Source: Mycolicibacterium wolinskyi (lineage in GTDB: Bacteria > Actinomycetota > Actinomycetes > Mycobacteriales > Mycobacteriaceae). Taken from it: 64,000 nucleotides of DNA. Positions 56,914 to 64,000 of this stretch are shown one piece after another (the stretch's first letter is position 1; the number at the start of each line of letters is the position of its first letter). The stretch is taken from contig NZ_LQQA01000034.1 in NCBI RefSeq assembly GCF_002101965.1, positions 62,001-126,000 on the forward strand. Direction: 5' to 3'. A model generated the notes under the pieces. The model did no database searches, was not told the DNA's origin, and saw only the letters and a program-made list of their open reading frames with translations. A program made the translations under genes and the position numbers.

Positions 56914-57461
56914 GCCCGCGCCGCCGCATCGAGCCCGACGAACGCGACTACTTCGCGGTCGAGCCCAAGCCGCCCATTCGGTGGGGGCTGCCGATCGTCG
57001 CGATGTTGTCCGGACTGTTGATCGCCGCGGCCGTCGCGGGCAGCACGTTCATACTCGTGCGGCACGAGACCGATCGTCGCACCGAGATCAAGAACGCGGC
57101 AGCGCTGAGCTACGTGCGCGAGTTCATGACCGTCTACACGACGCTCGATCCGTTCCACGCCAACGACTACGCGGACCGCATCCTGACGCAGGCCACCGGC
57201 GACTTCCAGAAGATGTTCAAAGAGAAGCAGAACGAGATCATCATCCAGGTGGCCCGCGCCGAACCGACCGCAGGCACCGTCCTGGAGGCCGGTATTCAAC
57301 GCTGGAACGACAACGGCAGCGCTGACGTGCTGGTCGCGACCAAGATCAACACCCGGTCGCCGGATGGGAAGACCAACATCGAGAGCGGAAACCGTTGGGT
57401 GGCAACGACTATTCTGGAAGGACAACAGTGGAAGATCAGCCAGCTGATCCAGGTGATCTGA
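56910..57461 (+). CDS. Mce-associated membrane protein 3 (Rv0177-like)
   Basis: 183 residues from GTG 56910 (GTGA overlap). One N-terminal membrane helix (GLPIVAMLSGLLIAAAVAGS) and an extracytoplasmic Mas domain (YVREFMTVYTTLDPFHANDY, then ILEGQQWKISQLIQV). It overlaps the fourth Mas gene by 34 bp, keeping the translationally coupled pattern of the locus. Confidence 0.83.
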   Translation: MSPRRRIEPDERDYFAVEPKPPIRWGLPIVAMLSGLLIAAAVAGSTFILVRHETDRRTEIKNAAALSYVREFMTVYTTLDPFHANDYADRILTQATGDFQKMFKEKQNEIIIQVARAEPTAGTVLEAGIQRWNDNGSADVLVATKINTRSPDGKTNIESGNRWVATTILEGQQWKISQLIQVI

Positions 57462-58243
57462 CGTCCGACGACCAGAAGCCACGCCGCCGTTGGGGTTTCG
57501 GACGCAAACGCAACGCGGAGCAGCCCGCCGAGGAGACGGACCGCAACGAGCCATCCCCGGAGGCACGGCCCAAACGTACGCCGGTGGGCAAAGGGCGGCG
57601 CGCAGCCGCGGTGGAGCCGGAACCCCAGGCGGAACCGGAGCCGGAGCCCGAGACGGAGGCCGCGGAGCCTGAAGAGCCCGAGCCCGCCGCGGAGGAAAAA
57701 CCGGAGCCTGTCCTCGTCCCGCATCGCCCCGCCGGGAAGCGGCTCACCTATGCCGCGGTGGGTGCGGCGGCGGTGTTCGTCGCCGCTGGCGCATTCGCGG
57801 GGGCGATGGTGCAGCCGTACCTGTCCGATCGCGCCCTGGTGGACACCAAACTCCAAGTGGCACAGACGTCGGCCGATGCGATCACCACGCTGTGGACCTA
57901 CACGCCCGACAACATCGAGTCGTTGCCCGACCGGGCGTCGCGGTACTTGTCGAATGACTTCGCCAATCAGTACCGGCAGTTCATCGATTCCATCGTGCCC
58001 TCCAACAAGCAGGCCCAGATCACCAACAACACGCAGGTGGTCGGCACGGCGGTGGAGAGCATCAGCCCGACGGAGGCCACGGCGATCGTCTACACCAACT
58101 CGGTGTCGACCAGCCCGGTGACCAAGAACGTTCCGTCGTTGCGGTACCTGTCGTATCGGTTGACTCTCGTTCGTGACGGCGGAGATTGGCGCATCACGCA
58201 GATGCCCGCGCTGACTCAATTAGATCTGTCGCCGCAGCTCTAG
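57428..58243 (+). CDS. Mce-associated membrane protein 4 (Rv0178-like)
   Basis: 271 residues from GTG 57428 with GGAAGGA just upstream. The first ~100 residues are a low-complexity cytoplasmic tail rich in Glu, Pro and Ala. A membrane helix (YAAVGAAAVFVAAGAFAGAM) and a Mas domain (WTYTPDNIESLPDRASRYLS) follow. It ends the mce1 operon; the gene after it is unrelated. Confidence 0.83.
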   Translation: MEDQPADPGDLTSDDQKPRRRWGFGRKRNAEQPAEETDRNEPSPEARPKRTPVGKGRRAAAVEPEPQAEPEPEPETEAAEPEEPEPAAEEKPEPVLVPHRPAGKRLTYAAVGAAAVFVAAGAFAGAMVQPYLSDRALVDTKLQVAQTSADAITTLWTYTPDNIESLPDRASRYLSNDFANQYRQFIDSIVPSNKQAQITNNTQVVGTAVESISPTEATAIVYTNSVSTSPVTKNVPSLRYLSYRLTLVRDGGDWRITQMPALTQLDLSPQL

Positions 58244-58259
58244 CCTCGAGGATCTGGGC

Positions 58260-58928
58260 ATGGCCATCGCGTCGCCGGTATCCGAACGACTAACTGTCAC
58301 TGCGCTTCTGCTGCTGACATTGGCCACCGGAATCGTCGATGCGATCAGCGTGCTGGTACTCGGTCACGTGTTCGTCGCGAACATGACCGGCAATGTGATC
58401 TTCCTGGGCTTCTGGTTCGTGCCCCATTCGGGGGTGGACCTGACTGCCGCCGTCGTCGCATTCGCCGGTTTCGTGGCGGGCACTGTGCTGGGCGGAAGGT
58501 TGGCGAGGCACATCGACAGCCATGTGCGGACCTGGCTCACGGTCGCCCTCGGCGTGGAAGTCGTTATATTGACCGCACTTTCGGTCCTTGCCGGCACCGG
58601 AGTGTTGCGGTATCACGACAACTCCAAACTGTTCCTGATCGCCGGACTCGCTCTGACCTTCGGCATCCAGAACGCCACGGCCCGTCAGTTCGGGATACAA
58701 GAGCTCAGCACCACGGTGCTCACGTCGACGATCGTCGGCATAGGTTTCGACAGCCGCCTGGCCGGAGGTACCGGGCAGCGGGAGAAGCTGCGCTACGCAG
58801 TGGTCGCCACGATGTGCGGTGGCGCGGTGATCGGCGCGACGCTGTCGCGGGTCACTGTCGCACCCGTGATCGCGCTGGCTGCGGTTGTGGTGGCGATCAG
58901 CGCGCTCATCTTCAGGTTCGGCCACTAG
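58260..58928 (+). CDS. YoaK/DUF1275 family membrane protein
   Basis: 222 residues with six hydrophobic helices. LLTLATGIVDAISVLVLGHV, then FVANMTGNVIFLGF and ELSTTVLTSTIVGI are typical DUF1275 motifs. The family is widespread with unknown transport role. GAGG lies about eight bases before the ATG. It is 16 bp after the last Mas gene and may read through from it. Confidence 0.82.
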   Translation: MAIASPVSERLTVTALLLLTLATGIVDAISVLVLGHVFVANMTGNVIFLGFWFVPHSGVDLTAAVVAFAGFVAGTVLGGRLARHIDSHVRTWLTVALGVEVVILTALSVLAGTGVLRYHDNSKLFLIAGLALTFGIQNATARQFGIQELSTTVLTSTIVGIGFDSRLAGGTGQREKLRYAVVATMCGGAVIGATLSRVTVAPVIALAAVVVAISALIFRFGH

Positions 58929-58967
58929 AGCGGCGGTGCGCTTGCGTTTGGGCGGTGACTGCCGCAT

Positions 58968-58997
58968 CCTATTCTTTGTCGATCAACAAAGAATAGG
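58968..58997 (+). promoter_or_regulatory. 30-bp perfect palindromic operator before the alcohol dehydrogenase
   Basis: Arms CCTATTCTTTGT and ACAAAGAATAGG are perfect over 12 bp around a 6-bp spacer, ending 7 bp before the ATG. The left arm includes a plausible -10 box TATTCT (TTGGGC lies 16 bp upstream) and the right arm ends in the AGGA ribosome site. The TetR regulator encoded after the dehydrogenase is the expected ligand. Confidence 0.75.
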
Positions 58998-59004
58998 ACA
59001 GTCG

Positions 59005-60066
59005 ATGCGCGCATCCGTCATAGAACAACTCGGAACACCGCCGGCCGTGGTCGAAGTGCCCGATCCGGTATGCCCGGCCGACGGCGCGATCCTGCGCGTC
59101 GAAGCCAACGGCATCTGCCGTACGGACTGGGCGTTGTGGTCGGGCCAGTTCTGGTCCGGCGGACCGGTTCTCACGGCGCCGTTCGTCCTCGGGCACGAGT
59201 TCGCCGGAACGATTGTCGAAGTCGGCGCTGACGTCCGGAACTGGAAGCCCGGCGCCAGAGTGACGTTCCCGATGAACCCGGGCGACGGGACCTGCCAGAC
59301 GTGCCGAACGGGAAACCAGCAGGTATGTGAACACTTCGACGAATTGGTGCCTGGCGTTTCCTATTGGGGCGGCTACGCCGAGTACGTCGCGGTGCGGTTC
59401 GCCGACGTGAACTTGGTCGAGTTGCCGGAGACGCTGAGCTCGACGGCCGCAGCGAGCCTCGGCTGCCGGTACATGGCGGCGTTTCACGGCATCGTCGAGC
59501 AGGCCAGGACGCGCGGCGGCGAATGGGTGGCCGTACACGGGGCGGGTGGCGGCATGGGACTGGCCGTGGTGCAGATCGCGGCCGCAGTCGGGGCGAATGT
59601 GATCGCCGTCGATATTTTCGATGAGAAGCTCGAAACCGCCCGCGCACTCGGTGCTGTGCACACGGTCAACGCCGCCAAGGAGGACGCCGCCGGCGCCGTG
59701 CGCGAACTCACCAGTGGCGGTGCGCATGTGTCGGTCGACGCCGTCGGAATTGCGGCCTCCTGCCGGGCATCGGTGGAGTCGTTGCGTATCCGCGGCAGAC
59801 ATGTCCAGCTGGGCCACACCACACCCGCCGAGCGCGGCAGCATCGCGCTGCCGATCGACGTCATGATGGTCAAGGAACTGGAATTCCTCTCCGCCTTCGG
59901 GATGGCGGCACACCGGTTCCCCTCGATGTTGTCGATGGTCAATGCCGGCACGCTTGACCCTGCGAAAGTCGTCTCGTCAACCGTCGGTCTCGACGGTGTG
60001 GGCGGCGTACTAGAGTCGATGGCGGCCTACGGTACAACCGGTGTGGTCGTCATCGACCGATTCTGA
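59005..60066 (+). CDS. Zinc-type alcohol dehydrogenase (MDR family)
   Basis: 353 residues from ATG 59005; longer in-frame starts would run through the palindrome. Catalytic zinc ligands are in GICRTDWALWSG and VLGHEFAGTIVEVG; the Rossmann motif is VHGAGGGMGLAVVQIA. In the structural zinc loop GDGTCQTCRTGNQQVC only three of the four usual cysteines are present, with Asp or Gly at the first position, so this zinc may be altered. Probably an alcohol or aldehyde oxidoreductase repressed by the TetR protein encoded 10 bp downstream. Confidence 0.87.
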   Translation: MRASVIEQLGTPPAVVEVPDPVCPADGAILRVEANGICRTDWALWSGQFWSGGPVLTAPFVLGHEFAGTIVEVGADVRNWKPGARVTFPMNPGDGTCQTCRTGNQQVCEHFDELVPGVSYWGGYAEYVAVRFADVNLVELPETLSSTAAASLGCRYMAAFHGIVEQARTRGGEWVAVHGAGGGMGLAVVQIAAAVGANVIAVDIFDEKLETARALGAVHTVNAAKEDAAGAVRELTSGGAHVSVDAVGIAASCRASVESLRIRGRHVQLGHTTPAERGSIALPIDVMMVKELEFLSAFGMAAHRFPSMLSMVNAGTLDPAKVVSSTVGLDGVGGVLESMAAYGTTGVVVIDRF

Positions 60067-60076
60067 GAGCTGCGTG

Positions 60077-60664
60077 ATGGCTGGACGTCCAAGGGAATTC
60101 GACCGCGACGCTGCCCTGCGGACAATGCAGGAGCTGTTCTGGCGACACGGATTCGAGGGCGTATCGATGGCCGACCTGGTGGCCGCGACCGGATTGGCCT
60201 CCGCACGTCTGTACGCGGCATTCGGACCCAAGGAGCAGATGTTCCGCGAAGCCGTCGAGCTCTACATGCAAACCGATGGCGGGTTCGCCGACCGGGCATT
60301 CGCCGAGGAGCCCACCCTGGCGGACGCCGTGCGTCGCATGCTGCGCGATGCTGTCGACGTCTATGCCAAACCACATCCGCGCGGCTGCATGGTCGTGGCT
60401 GCGGCAACCAACTGCACGCCCGGGCACGACGAGATTCGTGAGTGGCTCGAGAAGCACAGACACGAGAGAGCGCAATCCATCACCGCGGCCGTCCGGGCCG
60501 CCAAGAAATCAGGTGAACTGCGCACAGACGCCGACGTCCAGCAATTGGGTGACTACTTCGCAACCGTGCTGAACGGCCTATCGGTTCAGGCCCGAGACGG
60601 CGTATCGCCAAGGCGGTTACGCGCTGTCATCGAGCCCGCGATCGCGGCGCTTCCGCTGCGCTAG
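60077..60664 (+). CDS. TetR/AcrR-family transcriptional regulator
   Basis: 195 residues from ATG 60077. The start MAGRPREFDRDAALRTMQEL and HTH ADLVAATGLASARLYAAFG are typical of the AcrR/YxaF group that senses small hydrophobic compounds (C-terminal PRGCMVVAAATNCTPG with two cysteines). Located 10 bp after the alcohol dehydrogenase, forming one operon; the palindrome ahead of that gene is the likely autoregulatory site. Its stop overlaps the DUF222 gene stop by 4 bp, tail to tail. Confidence 0.88.
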   Translation: MAGRPREFDRDAALRTMQELFWRHGFEGVSMADLVAATGLASARLYAAFGPKEQMFREAVELYMQTDGGFADRAFAEEPTLADAVRRMLRDAVDVYAKPHPRGCMVVAAATNCTPGHDEIREWLEKHRHERAQSITAAVRAAKKSGELRTDADVQQLGDYFATVLNGLSVQARDGVSPRRLRAVIEPAIAALPLR

Positions 60665-62175
60665 AACGGCGGGGGCGCATTGCACTCGGCGACGAAGGCG
60701 TCGTTGAGACGTCGTTCGGCGGCGATGGCGCGCAGGGTGTTCTCGGCTCGGGTGTGGGTCCGTCTGGGCATCTTCACACTTCGGTCGCCGGATTGCGTCG
60801 GCACAGAGTCGGGCAACACCAGGGTGCCGGTCGGCGCAGCAAGAGCGGGAACGTGGAGGCGGCTCCCGGGCACGGTGGTGTACTCGTGTCCGGTGGGCGC
60901 GGTCCAGATGACTGTGCCGTCAGGCAGTTGGCGGTCTTTCCAGCCGCCTTCGCCAATCCAGAACGTTTTCAGCAGGTGATGAAAACGGCACAGGCACTTC
61001 AAGTTCGACGCATGTGTACACCCCCACGGATGAGGCACCGTGTGGTCGATGTCGCATCGGTCCGCCGGTTTGTCGCAGTAGGGAAAGCGACACGTGAGAT
61101 CGCGGCAGCGCACGAAGTCGGCCAATGCCCGTGAGGGGACGTATCCGCGCTCAGGGGGCGCGTCGCCGGGGTGGATCACCGGCCGCACGGTCGCGAACGG
61201 CAGGATCTCGGCCAAGGCGTAGGCAGGCAGGACTCCGCCGCCCAGAACGAACGCGGGCGCGACATCGTCGGCTGTCGCTTCCGGGGGAGGGGGCGCGATC
61301 TCCTCGCTGGTCTCGTCGGCTGACTCGTCCGGCGTGGCGGCCGCAGCCTCGACGGTGGCCCGGTCGGCCACCACATGCACCACGACGTTGTTCGTCGACG
61401 GATCCGATGTGCCCGCGGTGCAGTCGTCTCGGCCGCACAGACACGCCAGGTCGGTGCGGGCCGCCAGCGCGCCCATGGCGTCCGAGCGGCGTTGATCGAG
61501 TGTGCGGGGATCGTGGGCGCACACCGATCTGGCCATCTCGTCGATGACGCTGTCCACCAACTCCGCGTTGTGCGACTGCAACCGACCGGACATGCTTGTC
61601 GTCCCGGGTTCGTCCCCGGGCGAACCGAAGTCGATATAGCGGGCCCGCACGGCGGCCTTGCCGCGGCGCAGCGCACCCGGATCGTGCTCAATGACCAACG
61701 CGTCGATGGCCTTGCGGATCGCGCGGTCAGACCACGCGCCCCACCTGGTGATTCGGGCGGCCAGGTCGGCATCTACGCGGGCGAGTGCGTCGGTGTCTTG
61801 TATGAGATGGGTGCACCAGACGATGGCGCGCACCAAGTCCTCGTCGACCAGACCGGCAGCGAACAACGCGCCCACCGCGGGTAGCCGGTCACGCACCACC
61901 ACGCCGATCCGGGCCTGCGACAGGGCATTCCAGGAACTGACTCCTTGGGACGCACCGAGTTCGGCTCCGACCGCGGCGCTCGGATCCACCCACCACAGCT
62001 CGCGATCCTCGGCGGTCGGGGTGTCGGTGCGGCGGGTGAAGCTCTCGGCCATCGTGGCGAGTTTGCGGGCGGCCGCGGCGGCCTCGACCTGTGCCCACCC
62101 GGCCGCGGTGTCGTTGAGCGTGGCGTCATCCAAGCCCGCCAGCTCGGCGATTTCAACGAGCGATCCATCGAACAT
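60661..62175 (-). CDS. DUF222/HNH endonuclease-domain protein (13E12 repeat family)
   Basis: 504 residues from ATG 62175 (MFDGSLVEIAELAG). A much longer in-frame opening upstream is rejected because it would cross the promoter of the divergent SDR and is compositionally odd. The N-terminal two thirds are DUF222 and the C-terminus is an HNH motif (CDIDHTVPHPWGCTHASNLK with CRFHH). Mycobacteria carry many such genes, often seen as 13E12 repeat proteins; their nuclease role is unproven. Two low-complexity Glu/Pro-rich stretches lie in the middle. Confidence 0.88.
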   Translation of the reverse strand: MFDGSLVEIAELAGLDDATLNDTAAGWAQVEAAAAARKLATMAESFTRRTDTPTAEDRELWWVDPSAAVGAELGASQGVSSWNALSQARIGVVVRDRLPAVGALFAAGLVDEDLVRAIVWCTHLIQDTDALARVDADLAARITRWGAWSDRAIRKAIDALVIEHDPGALRRGKAAVRARYIDFGSPGDEPGTTSMSGRLQSHNAELVDSVIDEMARSVCAHDPRTLDQRRSDAMGALAARTDLACLCGRDDCTAGTSDPSTNNVVVHVVADRATVEAAAATPDESADETSEEIAPPPPEATADDVAPAFVLGGGVLPAYALAEILPFATVRPVIHPGDAPPERGYVPSRALADFVRCRDLTCRFPYCDKPADRCDIDHTVPHPWGCTHASNLKCLCRFHHLLKTFWIGEGGWKDRQLPDGTVIWTAPTGHEYTTVPGSRLHVPALAAPTGTLVLPDSVPTQSGDRSVKMPRRTHTRAENTLRAIAAERRLNDAFVAECNAPPPF

Positions 62176-62283
62176 GTATTCGAATCTACCTATTCCGGCC
62201 GGCCCGCCGCGCACCAAATCGGCCGCCTGTGGATGAAGTACAGGTTGGGGATAACTCGGAGATCGGGCAGTACTCTCGCGGCT

Positions 62284-63123
62284 ATGCCTACAGTTCTCGT
62301 CACCGGCGCGGCGCGTGGCATCGGCAGAGCCATCGTCGAACATCTGGCTGCGTCCGGATGGACCGTGGTCGCCGGCGTCCGTACCGAGGCCGATGCCGCG
62401 GCGGTGGCATCGGTGAACCCGGACCGCATCTCGACCGTCATCCTCGACGTCACCGATGCCGGCCACATCGCGGCACTGCCCGATGTGTTACCGCAGCGGT
62501 TGGATGCCGTCGTCAACAATGCCGGAATCGTGGTGGCCGGTGCGGTGGAGGCGCTCACCGCCGAGGACTGGCGTAAACAACTGGACGTCAACGTGATCGG
62601 TCAGTTCGCGGTCACCCGCGCGGTTTTGCCGAAGCTTCGGGAATCGCGTGGCCGGGTGGTGTTCATCTCCAGCGTGAACGGACAGCTGTCGTTGCCCATG
62701 CTCGGCGCATACTCGGCGTCGAAGTTCGCCTTGGAGGCGGGCGCGGATGCGCTGCGGGTCGAGTTGCGGCCGTGGGGTGTTCCCGTTGTGGTGGTCGAGC
62801 CGGCGCAGACCGACACGGACATGTGGCGGACCGCCGATGACATGGTGATCCAGACGGAAGCGGCGATGTCGACCGAGCATCGTGTCCTGTACGCCCAACA
62901 CGTGGCGGGGATGAAGAAGTTCATCCCGATGGCGCGGAAGATGGCGGTGCCCACCTCCAAGGTGGTCGCCGTTGTGGAGGAGGCGTTGACAGCGCGTCGC
63001 CCGCGCACCCGCTACATCGTCGGCTTGGGCAACAAGCTCCAGGTCGCGTTCGTGACGAATATCCCTGCAGCGCTTCGTGATCGCATGCTCGCCCAGATCG
63101 CCGGCGTGCCGCGCCGGCGATAG
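62284..63123 (+). CDS. Short-chain dehydrogenase/reductase
   Basis: 279 residues from ATG 62284. It has TGAARGIG, NNAGIVVAG, Ser in FISSVNG and YSASKFALE as catalytic residues; the C-terminus carries extra basic residues and a hydrophobic stretch. The class is the classical SDR group often annotated as retinol or steroid dehydrogenase-like. It shares one base with the fructosamine-kinase-like gene and is divergent from the DUF222 gene over 108 bp. Substrate not evident. Confidence 0.86.
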   Translation: MPTVLVTGAARGIGRAIVEHLAASGWTVVAGVRTEADAAAVASVNPDRISTVILDVTDAGHIAALPDVLPQRLDAVVNNAGIVVAGAVEALTAEDWRKQLDVNVIGQFAVTRAVLPKLRESRGRVVFISSVNGQLSLPMLGAYSASKFALEAGADALRVELRPWGVPVVVVEPAQTDTDMWRTADDMVIQTEAAMSTEHRVLYAQHVAGMKKFIPMARKMAVPTSKVVAVVEEALTARRPRTRYIVGLGNKLQVAFVTNIPAALRDRMLAQIAGVPRRR

Positions 63124-63890
63124 TGGACGAGTTCGTCAAGCGCAATCCGGCTGCGCCGCCGGGGTTCTTCGCTGCCGAGGCGGCAGGCCTGCGCTGGCTC
63201 GCTGTCGATGGTGGAGCCGAGTGCGTACGCGTGTTGGCCCACGACGCCACTTCGTTGAGGTTGCAGCGCCTGAAATCCGTTGCGCCGTCGGCTGAGGCCG
63301 CCCGCGACTTCGGCCGGCGACTCGCCGTCACCCATGACGCGGGTGCGCCAACGTTTGGCGTTGGCCCCGACGGATACGACGGTCAAGGTTTCTTCGGGCC
63401 GATGGCGCATCCGTTGCCGATGTCATTGGCCGGGCGCGATTCCTGGGGTGAGTTCTACGCCGAGGAACGGTTGCGGCCGATGGCCCGGCTGGCCGCGCCG
63501 TCGATGAGCGATGCGACGCGCAAGGCCGTCGACGCGGTGATCGAACTCTGCAGCACTGGGAGATTCGACGACGATGACGCGCCATGCCGCCTGCACGGTG
63601 ACCTGTGGAGCGGCAACGTGATGTGGACGCCGAGCGGTGTCGTGTTGATCGACCCGGCCGCGCACGCCGGACATCGTGAGACAGACCTGGCGATGCTGGA
63701 CCTGTTCGGTTGTCCGCATATCGGCGAGATACTTGCGGGCTATCAATCGATCCGGCGATTACGCGACGGTTGGCGAGACCGTATCGGTCTGCATCAGCTG
63801 TACCCGCTGCTCGCACACGTGGTGTTGTTCGGCGGGGGTTATGCGCGCGAGGTGGACGCCATCGCCGGCCGGCTGGTCAAAGATTTCTAG
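63123..63890 (+). CDS. Fructosamine kinase-like protein (APH fold)
   Basis: 255 residues. The kinase motifs are LHGDLWSGNVMW (catalytic Asp and Asn) and LIDPAAHAGHRETDLAMLDLF (metal-binding Asp). These belong to the fructosamine-3-kinase/ketosamine kinase family, which repairs glycated amines. The GTG start at 63123 overlaps the SDR stop by one base, so they are one operon. The N-terminal nucleotide-binding lobe is short but present. The 110 bp after it to the window end hold no gene I can support. Confidence 0.85.
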   Translation: MDEFVKRNPAAPPGFFAAEAAGLRWLAVDGGAECVRVLAHDATSLRLQRLKSVAPSAEAARDFGRRLAVTHDAGAPTFGVGPDGYDGQGFFGPMAHPLPMSLAGRDSWGEFYAEERLRPMARLAAPSMSDATRKAVDAVIELCSTGRFDDDDAPCRLHGDLWSGNVMWTPSGVVLIDPAAHAGHRETDLAMLDLFGCPHIGEILAGYQSIRRLRDGWRDRIGLHQLYPLLAHVVLFGGGYAREVDAIAGRLVKDF

Positions 63891-64000
63891 CAACGCTTCT
63901 ACGTAGCAACTGACGCGCGCGTAGATATGGACCATCGCTGAAATGGCGGAGAACGCAAGGTTGATACGCATCATCCAGCTCATACGCGCTGAATGATACG

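Noticed and set aside
62176..62466. N-terminal extension of the DUF222/HNH protein to 601 residues
   Set aside because: It would overlap the promoter and first codons of the divergent SDR and adds non-conserved sequence; the protein starts naturally at MFDGSLVEIAEL.
63930..64000. Direct repeat TGATACG at the window end
   Set aside because: Two 7-bp copies about 30 bp apart with the downstream gene out of view; nothing more can be inferred.

Overview
This window is chromosomal DNA of a fast-growing mycobacterium, most likely of the Mycolicibacterium smegmatis/goodii group. The evidence is uniformly high GC, two mycofactocin-type short-chain dehydrogenases, a DUF222/HNH (13E12-type) gene, DUF3159, and a block at about 46-58 kb that follows the Mycobacterium tuberculosis order Rv0162c (adhE1) - Rv0163 - Rv0164 - Rv0165c (mce1R) - mce1 - mas genes. 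Family and synteny assignments come from recall and reading the proteins; no database search was run. I saw no rRNA, tRNA, CRISPR array, prophage or insertion sequence.

Layout: (1) 0-3.1 kb: end of a LuxR/NarL response regulator, its histidine kinase, and a convergent LytR-CpsA-Psr cell-wall ligase. (2) 3.3-21.8 kb: a catabolic region with an aldo/keto reductase, two mycofactocin-type SDRs, a ThDP enzyme, a GMC oxidoreductase, an old-yellow-enzyme flavoprotein, a histidinol-dehydrogenase paralogue, a VOC protein, an aspartase-like lyase, a ThuA-like protein, MFS and APC transporters, and PucR and LacI regulators. It looks like an oxidative pathway for a small polyol, aldose or amino compound; the substrate cannot be read from sequence. 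(3) 22-27.2 kb: acyl-CoA dehydrogenase, ROK regulator, and a divergent secreted beta-propeller protein with an AT-rich candidate operator between the last two. (4) 27.3-32.2 kb: proton-translocating transhydrogenase (pntA fused, pntB), a CorA-like channel, DUF3159. (5) 32.2-35.2 kb: a sulfonate-type ABC importer preceded by a possible leaderless Cys-Cys leader peptide and hairpin. (6) 35-40 kb: quinone-oxidoreductase/HAD/hydrolase operon, CGNR regulator, TetR-SDR pair. (7) 40-46 kb: LysR and a TctCBA importer, then a GntR regulator and an aldarate-dehydratase-like enolase-superfamily enzyme with a palindromic operator over its promoter.

(8) 46-58.3 kb: adhE1, thioesterase, SRPBCC protein, an Mce1R-like GntR regulator and the mce1 locus. 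The mce1 operon is beheaded: the regulator abuts an mce1B lacking roughly its first quarter, and fadD5, yrbE1A, yrbE1B and mce1A are absent. Mce1C-F and four Mas genes remain open. (9) 58.3-64 kb: YoaK/DUF1275, an alcohol dehydrogenase with a 30-bp perfect palindrome before its start and a TetR gene after it, a DUF222/HNH gene, an SDR and a fructosamine-kinase-like protein.

The strongest points for follow-up are the mce1 deletion, the Cys-Cys leader before the sulfonate importer, the paired operator at 21.87-21.94 kb, the operators at 45.94 and 58.97 kb, and the mycofactocin-linked cluster of unknown substrate.
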